Source: Chloroflexi bacterium bin125
GTDB lineage: Bacteria; Chloroflexota; Dehalococcoidia; Bin125
Length of the DNA: 64,000 nucleotides
Direction: 5' to 3'
NCBI GenBank assembly: GCA_002239025.1
Contig: MPNM01000006.1
Location: forward strand, 62,001-126,000
Positions 7,693 through 17,183 of this stretch are shown piece by piece. Every line of letters starts with the position of its first letter. Position 1 is the first letter of the stretch. The notes under the pieces are model-generated. The model saw nothing but the letters and a program-made list of their open reading frames with translations, searched no databases and was not told the DNA's origin. The position numbers and the translations under genes are program-made.

Positions 7693-8502
7693 ATGGACGT
7701 AGCCAACCACGACACTTGGACGCTGGCCGGACGTGAGATGTCCTCGCGAATCATCCTCGGCACGGCGCGGTATCCGTCGCAGGAGACGCTTCTGGAATCG
7801 CTCAAGGCGTCTGGCACTGAATTGGTCACGGTGGCGCTGCGACGGGTCAATGTCGGCTCCGCCGACGGCACCGACCCGACGAACCTCTACACATTGTTGA
7901 CCGAGCGCGGCTATGGTCTGCTGCCCAACACCGCTGGATGCTTCACTGCGCCCGACGCCATACTGACTGCAGAACTGGCGCGTGAGGCGCTCGGTGTCTC
8001 GCTGATCAAGTTGGAAGTGATTGCCGACGAAGAGACGCTCTTACCCGACACGGAGGGACTGCTCGAAGGCGCGCAGGAGCTAGTGCGTCGCGGGTTCCAG
8101 GTCTTGCCCTACACCAACGACGATCCGGTCACCGCGCGCAAGCTGGAGGATGTGGGTTGCTCGGCCGTGATGCCACTGGGTGCGCCGATTGGCTCCGGTC
8201 TCGGTATTCGCAACCCGCACAACATTCAGTTGATCAAGGAGCGAGCCAGCGTGCCCGTGATCGTCGATGCCGGTGTCGGCACGGCATCCGATGTCGCGAT
8301 CGCCTTCGAGCTCGGCTGCGACGCCGTGCTAATGAACACCGCAGTAGCACGCTCCCGCAATCCGGTGCAGATGGCTCGAGCGATGAATGCCGCCGCTCGC
8401 GCCGGCCGCGACGCCTTCCTCGCGGGCCGCATGCCACGCAAGTTCTACGCAGACGCATCATCACCGTCCGAGGGGATGATCTCGCCCCTTGAAACTTCGT
8501 AA
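7693..8502 (+). CDS. thiG: thiazole synthase
   Basis: ThiG condenses deoxyxylulose 5-phosphate, dehydroglycine and ThiS-borne sulfur into the thiazole phosphate. The TIM-barrel protein shows the Schiff-base lysine (Lys106 in SLIKLEVI), [34 protein letters not shown] and the phosphate-binding [20 protein letters not shown]. Length (269 residues) is normal. The ATG at 7693 is taken because it leads straight into the conserved N-terminus, though its Shine-Dalgarno is poor and translation may be coupled to thiS. Confidence 0.94.
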   Translation: MDVANHDTWTLAGREMSSRIILGTARYPSQETLLESLKASGTELVTVALRRVNVGSADGTDPTNLYTLLTERGYGLLPNTAGCFTAPDAILTAELAREALGVSLIKLEVIADEETLLPDTEGLLEGAQELVRRGFQVLPYTNDDPVTARKLEDVGCSAVMPLGAPIGSGLGIRNPHNIQLIKERASVPVIVDAGVGTASDVAIAFELGCDAVLMNTAVARSRNPVQMARAMNAAARAGRDAFLAGRMPRKFYADASSPSEGMISPLETS

Positions 8503-8545
8503 GTGAACCATCCACCGATCAACCGGTGAGACAAGGAGAACGATT

Positions 8546-9178
8546 GTGTCCGAGCAGCTATCACAACGCCTCTGGGATGAAAACCGCGACCTCGCCGAAG
8601 CCTGTCTCGAGCATCCGTTCATCGTGGGCCTCGCCGACGGCACGCTGTCCGAGTCCCGCTACGGACTCTTCGCGCAGCAGGATCATTTCTACCTCGACGC
8701 CTATGCCCGTTCATACGCATGGGGGGCGGTCCGCGCCCAGGATTGGTCGACGCGGCGTCAATTTGGCGAGCTGATGTCGGGCATCCTCACAGAGGGCACG
8801 TTGCATGAGAAGACTGCACCTGAGCTGGGCGTCTCGCTCGAAGATGTCCAGCCGCTACCTGCCGCTCGCGAGTACACAGACTTTCTCCTGGCCACGGCGT
8901 CGTTGGGAACGGTCGGTGAGCATCTCGCAGCCATGGCGCCCTGCGCCAAGTTGTATGGATGGCTAGGACTGCGCCTCGCCGATCAACCGTACGACGACAA
9001 GTACGGCTTCTGGATCAACATGTACTCCAGCCCCGATTACCAGGAAAAAGTCGACATCATTCAGCGATTGCTGGATGAACATGGCGACGATTCCGGTTCG
9101 GAAGCGATCAAGTTCCGTACCGCGATGGAACTTGAATACAACTTCTTCGACTCAGCCTGGGTGAATGGGGACGAATAA
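8546..9178 (+). CDS. tenA: aminopyrimidine aminohydrolase / thiaminase II
   Basis: TenA hydrolyses aminopyrimidine breakdown products of thiamine to HMP, feeding the salvage route. The 210-residue all-helical protein has HPFIVGLADGTL near the N-terminus, FAQQDHFYL, and the catalytic cysteine Cys133 in MAPCAKLYGWLG. The GTG start follows AAGGAG. It sits between thiG and a thiY-type binding protein, which fits import and recycling of pyrimidine precursors. Its stop overlaps the next ATG by one base. Confidence 0.92.
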   Translation: MSEQLSQRLWDENRDLAEACLEHPFIVGLADGTLSESRYGLFAQQDHFYLDAYARSYAWGAVRAQDWSTRRQFGELMSGILTEGTLHEKTAPELGVSLEDVQPLPAAREYTDFLLATASLGTVGEHLAAMAPCAKLYGWLGLRLADQPYDDKYGFWINMYSSPDYQEKVDIIQRLLDEHGDDSGSEAIKFRTAMELEYNFFDSAWVNGDE

Positions 9179-10257
9179 TGAAGCTCTGGAAACTGTTCGG
9201 TTCACTGATCTTGATTGGCGTCGCGTCGCTCGCTGTAGGCGCTTGTGCTGAATCGACCGACGTACCGCAGTCCGATTCAATCCGGGTCGTTGAGGCGCAA
9301 TCAGACCAGGAACCGGATGTCGTTCGGGTGCAACTGGACTGGCTGCCCAACACCAATCACACCGGCATCTATGTGGCGATTGCCCAGGGCTGGTACGAGG
9401 AGGAAGGCATCGAGATCGAGATCCTGCCATACAGCGGCGCAGCCGGTGAAATTCTGCTCGACCAGGAAGTCGCCGATGTCGCATTCTCGTTCCCGACATA
9501 CCTGCCTCTCTTCCGTGCCCAGGGGTTGGACATCGTCTCCATCGCTGCGGTATTGCAGACCAATCCCACAGAGGTCGCAGTTCTTGCCGATGGTCCGATC
9601 GAGCGTCCGCGCGATCTCGACGGTCAGACCTACGGCGGATTCGGCGGTCCGGCCGAGCAGCCACAGTGGGAGTGGGTCGTCCGCGCCGACGGTGGCAAGG
9701 GCGACATTTCCGGCGTGATCCTCGACACCGCGGCCTATGAGGCGCTCTACGAAGGGCGGGTCCAAGCGGTCGAGCCGTTCGTTACCTGGGAAGGAATTGA
9801 AGCGAGACAGCGCGGCATCGAGCTGCGCACCTGGAAGTACACCGACTTCGGCATTCCCGACTACCCGGGAGTCGTCCTGGTCGCTGCTCGCGGACTGGTT
9901 GACAGCGATCCCGAACTACTCACCCGATTCCTCGCAGCGACGATCAAGGGCTACGAGTACGCCGTTTCTGAGCCGAACGAAGCCGCCCAAATGATGATCG
10001 ACATCGCCGGCGAAGACGTCTTCCCCAACCTGGAGCTGGTCTTCGAGTCCGCCCGGCTGCTGGCTGCTCAGTACTACGTCGACCCTGAAGGCCGCTGGGG
10101 TTCGCAGACGCTCGAGCACTGGGAGGGCTACACGGAGTGGCTCTTCGAGCATGGATTGCTACTCGATGTCGACGGCGATCCGATCGTCGATCCGCCCGAC
10201 TACGCCGCACACTTCACGAATGACCTCTATGAAGCGGCGCGAGCGTCGAACAATTAG
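9178..10257 (+). CDS. thiY: ThiY-like pyrimidine-binding lipoprotein of an ABC importer
   Basis: A 359-residue NMT1/THI5-like solute-binding protein. A signal peptide ends in the lipobox AVGAC, anchoring it on the outer face of the membrane. The mature part begins with VRVQLDWLPNTNHTGIYVA and contains GYEEEG-like and PTYLPLF segments typical of ThiY, which binds formylaminopyrimidine (FAMP). It is followed directly by the ATPase and permease genes. With tenA upstream, the likely cargo is a degraded thiamine pyrimidine. Binding specificity is inferred from family and context. Confidence 0.88.
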   Translation: MKLWKLFGSLILIGVASLAVGACAESTDVPQSDSIRVVEAQSDQEPDVVRVQLDWLPNTNHTGIYVAIAQGWYEEEGIEIEILPYSGAAGEILLDQEVADVAFSFPTYLPLFRAQGLDIVSIAAVLQTNPTEVAVLADGPIERPRDLDGQTYGGFGGPAEQPQWEWVVRADGGKGDISGVILDTAAYEALYEGRVQAVEPFVTWEGIEARQRGIELRTWKYTDFGIPDYPGVVLVAARGLVDSDPELLTRFLAATIKGYEYAVSEPNEAAQMMIDIAGEDVFPNLELVFESARLLAAQYYVDPEGRWGSQTLEHWEGYTEWLFEHGLLLDVDGDPIVDPPDYAAHFTNDLYEAARASNN

Positions 10258-10284
10258 TAGCGACTCCTAGCGATAACGTGCGCC

Positions 10285-11052
10285 GTGCTGGAAGTTGAGT
10301 CGGTCGACAAGGCCTACGGTCGCGGCGATAACGAGGTCGTCGCGCTCAGCGGCGTGTCGCTGACCGTGGGCGATGGCGAGTTTGCCGCCCTGGTCGGTCC
10401 GTCCGGCTGCGGCAAGACGACATTGCTCAACCTGATTGCCGGACTGGACGATGTCGACGCGGGACGCATCCTGGTCGATGGCGCATCGGCGCCAGCGGAG
10501 GAGCGGCTCAAGCGGTTCGGTTACATGCCGCAGCAGGACATGCTCTTTCCCTGGCGCACGGTGCTTGCGAACGTGTCGCTGGGACTCGAAGTTCAGGGCA
10601 TGAATCGCGCAGATGCTCGCGCCCGCGCTGCTGAGATGTTTCCTCAGTTCGGATTGGGCGGATTTGAACATCGACGGCCGCATGAACTCTCGGGCGGCAT
10701 GCGTCAACGGGCCAGTTTCCTGCGTACATACCTGCTCGGCCGTCCGTTTCTGTTGCTGGACGAGCCGTTCGGCGCGCTCGACGCCATCACCCGTGGACAA
10801 CTACAAGCCTGGCTCGCCGAGACCTGGAATCGGATTGGCGGTTCGGCCCTGCTGGTCACGCACGACCCACACGAAGCGGTGGCGCTGTCGGATCGTGTCT
10901 ACGTCATGTCGCCACGACCGGGCCGGATCACCAACGTTCTCGAGGTTGATTTGCCGCGTCCGCGCACCGTGCGTGCCGCCGAGACCGAGGCCGCGCATCG
11001 GTTGATCGACGTGTTGCGCCATGAAACCGAGAGCGTTGGCGTCGACTCATGA
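10285..11052 (+). CDS. thiZ: ABC transporter ATP-binding protein (ThiZ-like)
   Basis: A 255-residue nucleotide-binding subunit with Walker A VGPSGCGKTTLLNL, Q-loop MPQQDMLFPW, signature LSGGMRQRASFLRT, Walker B FLLLDEPFGALD and switch histidine in LLVTHDPHEA. It belongs to the nitrate/sulfonate/taurine (SsuB/TauB-like) group that also powers thiamine-precursor importers. The GTG start has a weak ribosome site 28 bp after the thiY stop. The permease gene overlaps its end by 4 bp. Confidence 0.9.
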   Translation: MLEVESVDKAYGRGDNEVVALSGVSLTVGDGEFAALVGPSGCGKTTLLNLIAGLDDVDAGRILVDGASAPAEERLKRFGYMPQQDMLFPWRTVLANVSLGLEVQGMNRADARARAAEMFPQFGLGGFEHRRPHELSGGMRQRASFLRTYLLGRPFLLLDEPFGALDAITRGQLQAWLAETWNRIGGSALLVTHDPHEAVALSDRVYVMSPRPGRITNVLEVDLPRPRTVRAAETEAAHRLIDVLRHETESVGVDS

Positions 11053-11843
11053 TGTGGCGGGCTATCAGTCTCCCCAGGTTGCGCGGATGGTTCTTCGACG
11101 TGGTCGCGCCGGTCGCGCTCACGCTCTTCGTGCTCTCCGGCTGGCAGATCTACGTCTGGCTCTCCGACATCAGACCCCAGGTGCTGCCCGGACCGATCCG
11201 GATCGTGCGTGAGAGTGTTGAGTCGGCCGGCGCCATCTGGGCGCACGCGCTGGTCACGATGTCAGAGGTCGCGGCGGGCTTTGCGATCAGCATCGTTTGC
11301 GCTCTGGCACTGGGCTTGTTGCTAGATGTGTCGACACCGCTCCGACGTGCGGTGTACCCGATCATCGTCGCCTCGCAGACGGTGCCGATTCCGGTCGTTG
11401 CGCCGCTGATGATTGTCTGGTTTGGCTTCGGCGTGTTGCCCAAGATCATTGTCATTGGCCTCTTCACCTTCGTGCCAATCGTGCTCGGCTTCGCCGCCGG
11501 ACTGGCTTCTACCGAGCGCCCGACGTTGGATCTGATGCGTACGTTTGGTTCCTCACGCTGGCAGACATATCGCTACGTCAAGATTCCCGCCGCATTGCCC
11601 GACCTGTTCACTGGCCTACGAATTGCAGCAATCTATGCAGTCTTGGGCGCAATCTTTGGTGAGCTCGCCGGCGCAACGGATGGGCTCGGTATCTTCCTCG
11701 AACAATCCCGTCTATCGTTTCGGACTGACCTAGTGTTCGGAGCAATATTCGTCGTTGCGCTGCTGAGCTATCTATTGTTCCTGGCCGTTGTGCTGATTGA
11801 GCGACGGGCGATCCCGTGGCATTTCCTAAGGCGTGAATCATGA
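11049..11843 (+). CDS. thiX: ABC transporter permease (ThiX-like)
   Basis: A 264-residue inner-membrane subunit with about six hydrophobic segments and the coupling (EAA-like) loop around RTFGSSRWQTYRYVKIPAAL that docks on the ATPase. Its overlaps with thiZ on one side and the tenI-like gene on the other show it is part of the thiamine operon. Together with the preceding two genes it completes a precursor importer. Confidence 0.9.
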   Translation: MMWRAISLPRLRGWFFDVVAPVALTLFVLSGWQIYVWLSDIRPQVLPGPIRIVRESVESAGAIWAHALVTMSEVAAGFAISIVCALALGLLLDVSTPLRRAVYPIIVASQTVPIPVVAPLMIVWFGFGVLPKIIVIGLFTFVPIVLGFAAGLASTERPTLDLMRTFGSSRWQTYRYVKIPAALPDLFTGLRIAAIYAVLGAIFGELAGATDGLGIFLEQSRLSFRTDLVFGAIFVVALLSYLLFLAVVLIERRAIPWHFLRRES

Positions 11844-12442
11844 TTCTGCACCGATTGATGCTGATCGCCGATCGAGAAGGCACCAATGGTCGACCGCTGG
11901 CAGACGTGATCGTCCGCGCAGCCAATGGTGTCGGCGGTCGACTGATGGTGCAACTCCGGGACCGTGATCTTGGAGACGTCGAAGTGATGTCGCTGATCCG
12001 CGCCGTCCAGCGCCGTGTGCCGCCCCAGACTGTGCTGATGGTCAATAATCGCCCGGACATCGCGCGTGCGATCGAGATTGGGCTTCACCTGCCTGCTGCT
12101 GCTGACACCCCCCGAGGTCAATACCTGCTCCTGGGCCGCTCCGTGCATGACGCGCGAGAGGCCGACATCGCCCTCGGCGACGAAGTGGACTACGCCATTG
12201 TGGGCACAGTCTTCGAGACGACTTCGCACCCGGGTCGAGTGGGCGCCGGGTTGACTCATCTGTCGGACATCCGCGCGCTGATGGGCAACATCGCTTGCTA
12301 CGCGATTGGCGGGATCACCGTTGACAACGCTCCATCGGTGATCGAAGCCGGCGCCTGGGGTGTTGCTGTGCGCAGCGCCATCCTCTCAGCGGACGATCCT
12401 TCCGAGGCGGCGTATCGGCTGCACAGTAGCCTGCCGCAATGA
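11840..12442 (+). CDS. tenI: TenI-like protein (thiazole tautomerase family)
   Basis: A 200-residue ThiE-superfamily protein, more diverged than the thiE product at 4474-5118. It keeps VQLRDRDLGD, VGTVFETTSHPG and AIGGITVDNA but has HLPAAAD where ThiE has HLGxxD, and lacks other ThiE phosphate/Mg ligands. TenI in Bacillus speeds aromatisation of the thiazole made by ThiG rather than joining the two halves; that is the likely role here. It overlaps its neighbours at both ends. A second functional ThiE remains possible. Confidence 0.78.
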   Translation: MILHRLMLIADREGTNGRPLADVIVRAANGVGGRLMVQLRDRDLGDVEVMSLIRAVQRRVPPQTVLMVNNRPDIARAIEIGLHLPAAADTPRGQYLLLGRSVHDAREADIALGDEVDYAIVGTVFETTSHPGRVGAGLTHLSDIRALMGNIACYAIGGITVDNAPSVIEAGAWGVAVRSAILSADDPSEAAYRLHSSLPQ

Positions 12443-15411
12443 CGACCGACGCCCCGCTCAGATCTGTCATCGAAGGACGCAGCCCGTCGAGTTTCTCTTC
12501 GGTGCGCCGCGCCCGAGCAATGCTCAACAACGGACCCAACGCGCTGACCACTCTCGCCTCGGACCTGGCGGAGGCGGTATCGGATGCTTCAGATGTCCTG
12601 ATCGACCGACCGTCCCGGCTGCTCTACGCGACCGATGCCTCGTTGTACGAGATGGAGCCAGTCGCGGTCGTCTTTCCCCGATCGCCCGCCGATGCCGCGG
12701 CTGCCGTTGACGTTGCGCGCTCGCACGGCGTACCGGTCTTGCCGCGCGGTGGCGGCACCAGCCTCGCCGGACAGGGTGTCAATCACGCCGTCGTGCTGGA
12801 CTTCACCCGGCACATGAACTCGGTGTTGCACATCGATGCCGACGCCCGCACTGCGCGGGTTCAGCCGGGATTGGTGCTGTCGGAACTGAACAAGGCAGCC
12901 CGAAGGTTCGGATTGCACTACCCCATTGACCCCTCAACCGCGAATCGGGCCACGATCGGTGGCGGGATCGGCAACAATTCGTGCGGCACACACAGCGGTC
13001 TCTACGGTAAGACGATTGACGTCGTCGATTCAGTCGACGTGGTGCTTTCCGACGGCGCCAACCTGCGCTTCGATCACGTCGACGAGCGCCGGCTGCGGGC
13101 TCTGATCGATTCGGGTGGACGCGAAGGGCGCCTGTACCGCGACCTGCGCGAACTCGCTGAGCGCGAGCGAGCGGAAATCGGTGAGCGATTCCCCGACATT
13201 CCCAGACGGGTATCGGGCTACAACCTGGACACACTGCTTGAGCCAAGCGACGTCAATCTTTCCAACATGGTCGTCGGATCTGAGGGCACGCTTGCCGTCG
13301 TGACCGAGGCCACGGTCCAGCTTGCTCCGCTTCCGAGGCGGCGCGGAATTCTGGCCGCCCACTTTCACACGTTGATCGAAGCCGCCGAAGCGACAGTCAC
13401 TGCGAACGCTCACAAGCCGGCCGCGATTGAGCTGGTTGACGACATCATCATTGAGCGCTGCCGATCAAGTGTCGGCTACGCGCCGCTGGCCGAGTTCGTC
13501 GTCGGAGAACCCGGCGCGATTCTGCTGATCGAGTGCTTCGCCGACACAGACGGGGATCTGCATGATCAGTTACGAACGATTGAGTCCCACCTCAAATCGC
13601 AGGCCATGGGATATGCCTATGTGACCGAGACCGATGCCGCTGCGCAGGCGAAGATGTGGCAGATGCGACAGGCAGGCTTGGGCCTGCTGATGTCGATGCA
13701 CGGCGATCCCAAACCAGGCGCGTTTGTCGAAGACACCGCAGTGCCGCCCGAACGCCTGCCGCAATTCGTCGCGCGATTCGACGCCGCCGTCCGAGCAGGT
13801 GGGCTGCGAGCCGGCTACTACGGACATGCAGCGGCTGGCTGCCTACATATCCGGCCCGTGGTCAATGTCAAGGACCAACACGGCCTGGAACAGACCGAGG
13901 CGCTGGCGTCGGAGATCGCCGATCTCGTGGTCGAGTTCGGCGGTTCGCTCTCCGGTGAACACGGTGACGGGATCGTGCGCGGCGCATTCATGGAGAAGAT
14001 GTTTGGACCGCAGTTGGTCGACGCGTTCCGCGAGGCCAAGCAGGTCTTCGATCCTGACGGTCTGCTCAATCCCGGCAAGATCATCGACACGCCCCCATTC
14101 CGCGACAACCTGCGTCTGAGTCCGGAGACGATCAATGCCGAGCCGCCCGGGTGGCTCGACTTCTCCTCCGAGGGTGGACTCGCCCGTGCAGTCGAGATGT
14201 GCAACGGACAGGGCGCTTGCCGCAAGTTCGACGGGGGCATGTGTCCCTCGTTCCAGGTGACACAGGACGAAGAACACTCGACTCGTGGACGGGCCAACCT
14301 GCTGCGACAGGTGCTTAACGGCGCCATGCCGCTCGAGGAGCTGTCCGGCGACCGGCTGCATGACGCGCTTGATCTCTGCGTCGAGTGCAAAGCCTGCAAA
14401 GCGGAGTGTCCATCGGGCGTCGACCTGGCCAAGATCAAGTACGAAGTGCTGGCCCATCGACATCAAACGCACGGTGTGCCTCTCAGAGATCGAGCGTTTG
14501 CCAACATCGCGACGCTGTTGCGACTCGGGTCGCTTGCCCCAAGGATTGCCAACTTCATCGGCTCGACGCAGGTAGCCAGACGTGTCCTGGGACGAGTGGG
14601 CGTACATCCTCAGCGGCCTGTGCCGTCGTTGGCAAGACAGTCGTTCGCTCGCTGGTTCGCACGGCGATCCTCGCCAATCGCCACTCGTGGCGATGTTGTC
14701 CTCTACGACGACACGTTCACAAACTTCGTCCATCCCGAAGTTGGAATCGCGGCGACACGAATCATTGAAGCCCTGGGATATCGGGTGATCAGGATTGAGA
14801 ATCGTGCATGTTGCGGCCGCCCCTCGATCTCTAAGGGAATGCTCGACGATGCTCGCGAACTGGCAGAACGTAACGTCGGCGCATTGCTGTCCTATGCCAA
14901 TGCCGGTACTCCGATCATTGGCACCGAACCGTCATGCCTGCTGACATTGCGGGACGAGTATCCGCTGTTGCTTCGCAGTGAGTCCGCCTCGCTCGTGGCG
15001 TCGCAAGCCCTGCTATTCGATGAGTGGCTAGCCCAGGAACTCAATGCGAATGACGCGCCTCGGATATTCATCGGCGACCGCGGCCCGCTGATGTTGCATA
15101 CGCACTGCCATCAGAAGGCGTTGGCTGGATTTGAGCAAACACTTGACGTGCTCAACCGAGCGGGATTCAAGCCACAGGCAATCGATAGTGGTTGCTGCGG
15201 GATGGCTGGATCGTTTGGCTTCGAGGCCGAACACTACGAGATGTCGCAACGGATGGGCTCGCTGCGGCTCTTCCCAGCATTGGAAGCAGCGGCAGACACT
15301 CCAGTCGCGATCACTGGAGTCTCATGCCGGCAGCAGATCGGTCACTTCACCGACCATGAACCGCGACACGTGGTCGAGTACCTGGCGGACGCGTTGATTT
15401 CGCAGGAGTGA
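12439..15411 (+). CDS. fused FAD-linked oxidase / 4Fe-4S protein (GlcD-GlcF type)
   Basis: A 990-residue fusion. The N-terminal half is a GlcD/D-lactate-dehydrogenase-type FAD domain (PRGGGTSLAGQGV, GGGIGNNSCGTHSG, EHGDGIVRG). The C-terminal half has two 4Fe-4S motifs (CNGQGACRKFDGGMCPSF near residue 590 and CVECKACKAECPSG near 646) and two cysteine-rich CCG motifs (RACCGRPS and SGCCGMAGSF), as in GlcF and D-2-hydroxyacid dehydrogenases of the YdiJ type. It should oxidise a 2-hydroxy acid and pass electrons to the quinone pool. The 4-bp overlap with tenI places it in the thiamine operon, which is unexpected; no known step explains it. Confidence 0.87.
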   Translation: MTTDAPLRSVIEGRSPSSFSSVRRARAMLNNGPNALTTLASDLAEAVSDASDVLIDRPSRLLYATDASLYEMEPVAVVFPRSPADAAAAVDVARSHGVPVLPRGGGTSLAGQGVNHAVVLDFTRHMNSVLHIDADARTARVQPGLVLSELNKAARRFGLHYPIDPSTANRATIGGGIGNNSCGTHSGLYGKTIDVVDSVDVVLSDGANLRFDHVDERRLRALIDSGGREGRLYRDLRELAERERAEIGERFPDIPRRVSGYNLDTLLEPSDVNLSNMVVGSEGTLAVVTEATVQLAPLPRRRGILAAHFHTLIEAAEATVTANAHKPAAIELVDDIIIERCRSSVGYAPLAEFVVGEPGAILLIECFADTDGDLHDQLRTIESHLKSQAMGYAYVTETDAAAQAKMWQMRQAGLGLLMSMHGDPKPGAFVEDTAVPPERLPQFVARFDAAVRAGGLRAGYYGHAAAGCLHIRPVVNVKDQHGLEQTEALASEIADLVVEFGGSLSGEHGDGIVRGAFMEKMFGPQLVDAFREAKQVFDPDGLLNPGKIIDTPPFRDNLRLSPETINAEPPGWLDFSSEGGLARAVEMCNGQGACRKFDGGMCPSFQVTQDEEHSTRGRANLLRQVLNGAMPLEELSGDRLHDALDLCVECKACKAECPSGVDLAKIKYEVLAHRHQTHGVPLRDRAFANIATLLRLGSLAPRIANFIGSTQVARRVLGRVGVHPQRPVPSLARQSFARWFARRSSPIATRGDVVLYDDTFTNFVHPEVGIAATRIIEALGYRVIRIENRACCGRPSISKGMLDDARELAERNVGALLSYANAGTPIIGTEPSCLLTLRDEYPLLLRSESASLVASQALLFDEWLAQELNANDAPRIFIGDRGPLMLHTHCHQKALAGFEQTLDVLNRAGFKPQAIDSGCCGMAGSFGFEAEHYEMSQRMGSLRLFPALEAAADTPVAITGVSCRQQIGHFTDHEPRHVVEYLADALISQE

Positions 15412-15423
15412 ATCGTAGAGGCT

Positions 15424-15499
15424 TGGTGCCGAGGGGCAGAGTCGAACTGCCGACACCACGATTTTCAGTCGTGTGCTCTACCAACTGAGCTACCTCGGC
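15424..15499 (-). tRNA. tRNA-Phe (GAA)
   Basis: On the minus strand a 76-nt cloverleaf is complete: acceptor arms GCCGAGG / CCTCGGC, D-arm GCTC-AGTTGGTA-GAGC, anticodon stem CACGA/TCGTG around CTGAAAA (anticodon GAA), T-arm GGCAG-TTCGACT-CTGCC, discriminator A and an encoded CCA (15424-15426). It stands between the oxidase gene and the kinase pair, with no sign of a repeated 3' end nearby that would mark it as an integration site. Confidence 0.95.
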
Positions 15500-15556
15500 G
15501 CGATAGCTGAATCAGCATACACTCCGCGAGCGGGAATTCCGCCCTCGGGATCTGCT

Positions 15557-16246
15557 CTACGGCATCACTTCGACGGTAGGCAGTACGGCTCGACGGACCT
15601 GCTCAAACACCTCTTCGATGGTCCCTCGGGCGTCCACCACATCCCACTGGTAGCGCTCCGCCATCGCCGACATTTCTTGCAGTTGCTCGCGCTGGTGCTG
15701 CATGAAACCGTCGTAGATGCTGCGGTCGTGCAGATAGTCGCCGCCCGATTCCCAGAAGTCGAACCCGCGCTCCAGCACTCGAAGCACCAGGTCTTCGGCG
15801 TCGATGTCTAGATAGACCACCTGGTCTGGAATGAGCGCAAATCCGTAGATCTGCTCCAGCCAATGACGTGAGGCCCCACGAACCACTGCCCGGGCCATGA
15901 GTGAGAAGATGTAGCGGTCGGCAAGGACGACCATCCCGGCCTGCAACGCGGGCAACATAATCCGCTCGAAGCGATCCCAGAAGTCCGTCGCGTAAAACAG
16001 ATTCAATGTGATCGGGTCGAGGGTATGGCCCTGCTTGGCATCGTCGATGCCGGGACCGACCAGCGGCGAGCGTCGCAGGCCGCTGTCGACGACGCCCCAG
16101 CCATGCGCTTCCAGATAGTCGCGCAGAATGGAGATGATCGTGGAGCGGCCTACGCCGTCAGTGCCTTCGATCACGATCAACCGGCCCGGCAGCCAGTCCT
16201 GTTCGATGCCGGGAGGCGGATCGCCGTAGAACTTGACCTCGGTCAC
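15557..16246 (-). CDS. thymidylate-kinase-like protein with altered P-loop
   Basis: A 229-residue P-loop protein of the thymidylate kinase family: LIVIEGTDGVGRSTIISIL, then LADRYIFSLMARAVVRG and VVYLDIDAEDLVLRVL. The P-loop has Arg (GRST) where the family has the catalytic Lys (GKST), so normal phosphoryl transfer may be impaired or the protein may serve as a partner of its neighbour. The GTG start overlaps the upstream kinase stop (GTGA). It appears to be a tandem duplicate of the gene at 16243-16983; both face the same way. Confidence 0.8.
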   Translation of the reverse strand: MTEVKFYGDPPPGIEQDWLPGRLIVIEGTDGVGRSTIISILRDYLEAHGWGVVDSGLRRSPLVGPGIDDAKQGHTLDPITLNLFYATDFWDRFERIMLPALQAGMVVLADRYIFSLMARAVVRGASRHWLEQIYGFALIPDQVVYLDIDAEDLVLRVLERGFDFWESGGDYLHDRSIYDGFMQHQREQLQEMSAMAERYQWDVVDARGTIEEVFEQVRRAVLPTVEVMP

Positions 16247-16983
16247 AGGCCACCTCCGGCGGCCAGCGCGGCGTATCCGGTCTGGATGTGCGCAGGCACA
16301 TTGGTGATCTCGCGCTTGGGCATGCCCTCTAGCAGAGGTTCAACCAGTTTTCGGACCAACACCTGCTGATTGACGAGCGACTCAGAGGCATCGATGCGGG
16401 TAATGTCGTATTCCTCGCAGAGCGCCTCGTATTCGTCCAGGATCCTGCCCTGGAACAGCCGGAACGACTCATGCACGTCATCGGACAGTCCGAGGTCCAT
16501 GCCCGCTTCGTAGAACTTGATTTCAGCGCGCGCAGCGGCGATGCGTCGGATCGACTCGTCGAGCGACACATGGAAGTAGAGCGCCAGATTGGGCGGCGGC
16601 GCGAATGAGTACAGATCGCGCACCCACTTGCGGTTGACGCCTCTAGCGGCGTCACGCGCAAACGCCGTGTAGACATAGCGATCGGCGAGGACGATCACCC
16701 CAGCCTGTAATGCGGGCAGAATCTGCTCGTGCGTCCGGCTGGCGAAATCGGCGGCGTGAACCAGGCTGAACGACATCGGGGTGAGCAACTGCTTGCGCTT
16801 GCCGCGCTTGGTCGTATCGCGGACGATGGGCGATGAGTTCCACTCGGTGAAGACGGTGACGTAACCCTCGCTGCGCAGCCACTTGTGCAGCAAGTCGAGC
16901 TGGGTGCTCTTGCCGGAACCATCAATGCCCTCGACCACGATCAGCCGACCAGGCAGCTCGGAAAAGTCTGCAGAAGTTGACAC
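16243..16983 (-). CDS. thymidylate kinase-like protein
   Basis: A 246-residue protein with an intact P-loop LIVVEGIDGSGKSTQLDLL, the DR(Y) motif in LADRYVYTAFARDAARG, and a typical LID-side region rich in Arg (SIRRIAAARAEIKFY). The family transfers phosphate from ATP to dTMP. It is longer than classical Tmk (about 210) because of a C-terminal extension. The GTG start follows AAGGGA. It is the first gene of a two-gene unit with the Arg-P-loop paralogue. Whether it is the cell's only Tmk cannot be judged here, so no symbol is given. Confidence 0.82.
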   Translation of the reverse strand: MSTSADFSELPGRLIVVEGIDGSGKSTQLDLLHKWLRSEGYVTVFTEWNSSPIVRDTTKRGKRKQLLTPMSFSLVHAADFASRTHEQILPALQAGVIVLADRYVYTAFARDAARGVNRKWVRDLYSFAPPPNLALYFHVSLDESIRRIAAARAEIKFYEAGMDLGLSDDVHESFRLFQGRILDEYEALCEEYDITRIDASESLVNQQVLVRKLVEPLLEGMPKREITNVPAHIQTGYAALAAGGGL

Positions 16984-17108
16984 CGTTGCTTCCCTTCGTG
17001 TCGCTCGGACTTACGGCATTCGCGCACATGCGCACTATAGGCGCGACCGTCCTGGTTCAGGCTAACGAATCGGCAGGGTGAGACAGTAACGGGAACGATC
17101 ACAGGCAA

Positions 17109-17144
17109 CTTCCCTCAAAACCTTCTCATTGGTTTCGAGGGAAG
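17109..17144 (-). terminator. hairpin terminator between the secreted-protein gene and the kinase pair
   Basis: Arms CTTCCCTCAAAACC and GGTTTCGAGGGAAG pair over 14 positions with one mismatch around an 8-nt loop, just downstream of the secreted-protein stop (17184) on the minus strand. The tail is only weakly T-rich. Confidence 0.55.
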
Positions 17145-17183
17145 CATGCCGGCCCCGAGCGTAGCCGACTACAGTCCGAGCTA

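Noticed and set aside
15424-15499. tRNA-Phe as an integration site of the element
   Set aside because: It is 5 kb from the recombinase with ordinary genes between, and no repeated tRNA 3' end is visible; large serine integrases rarely use tRNA genes.
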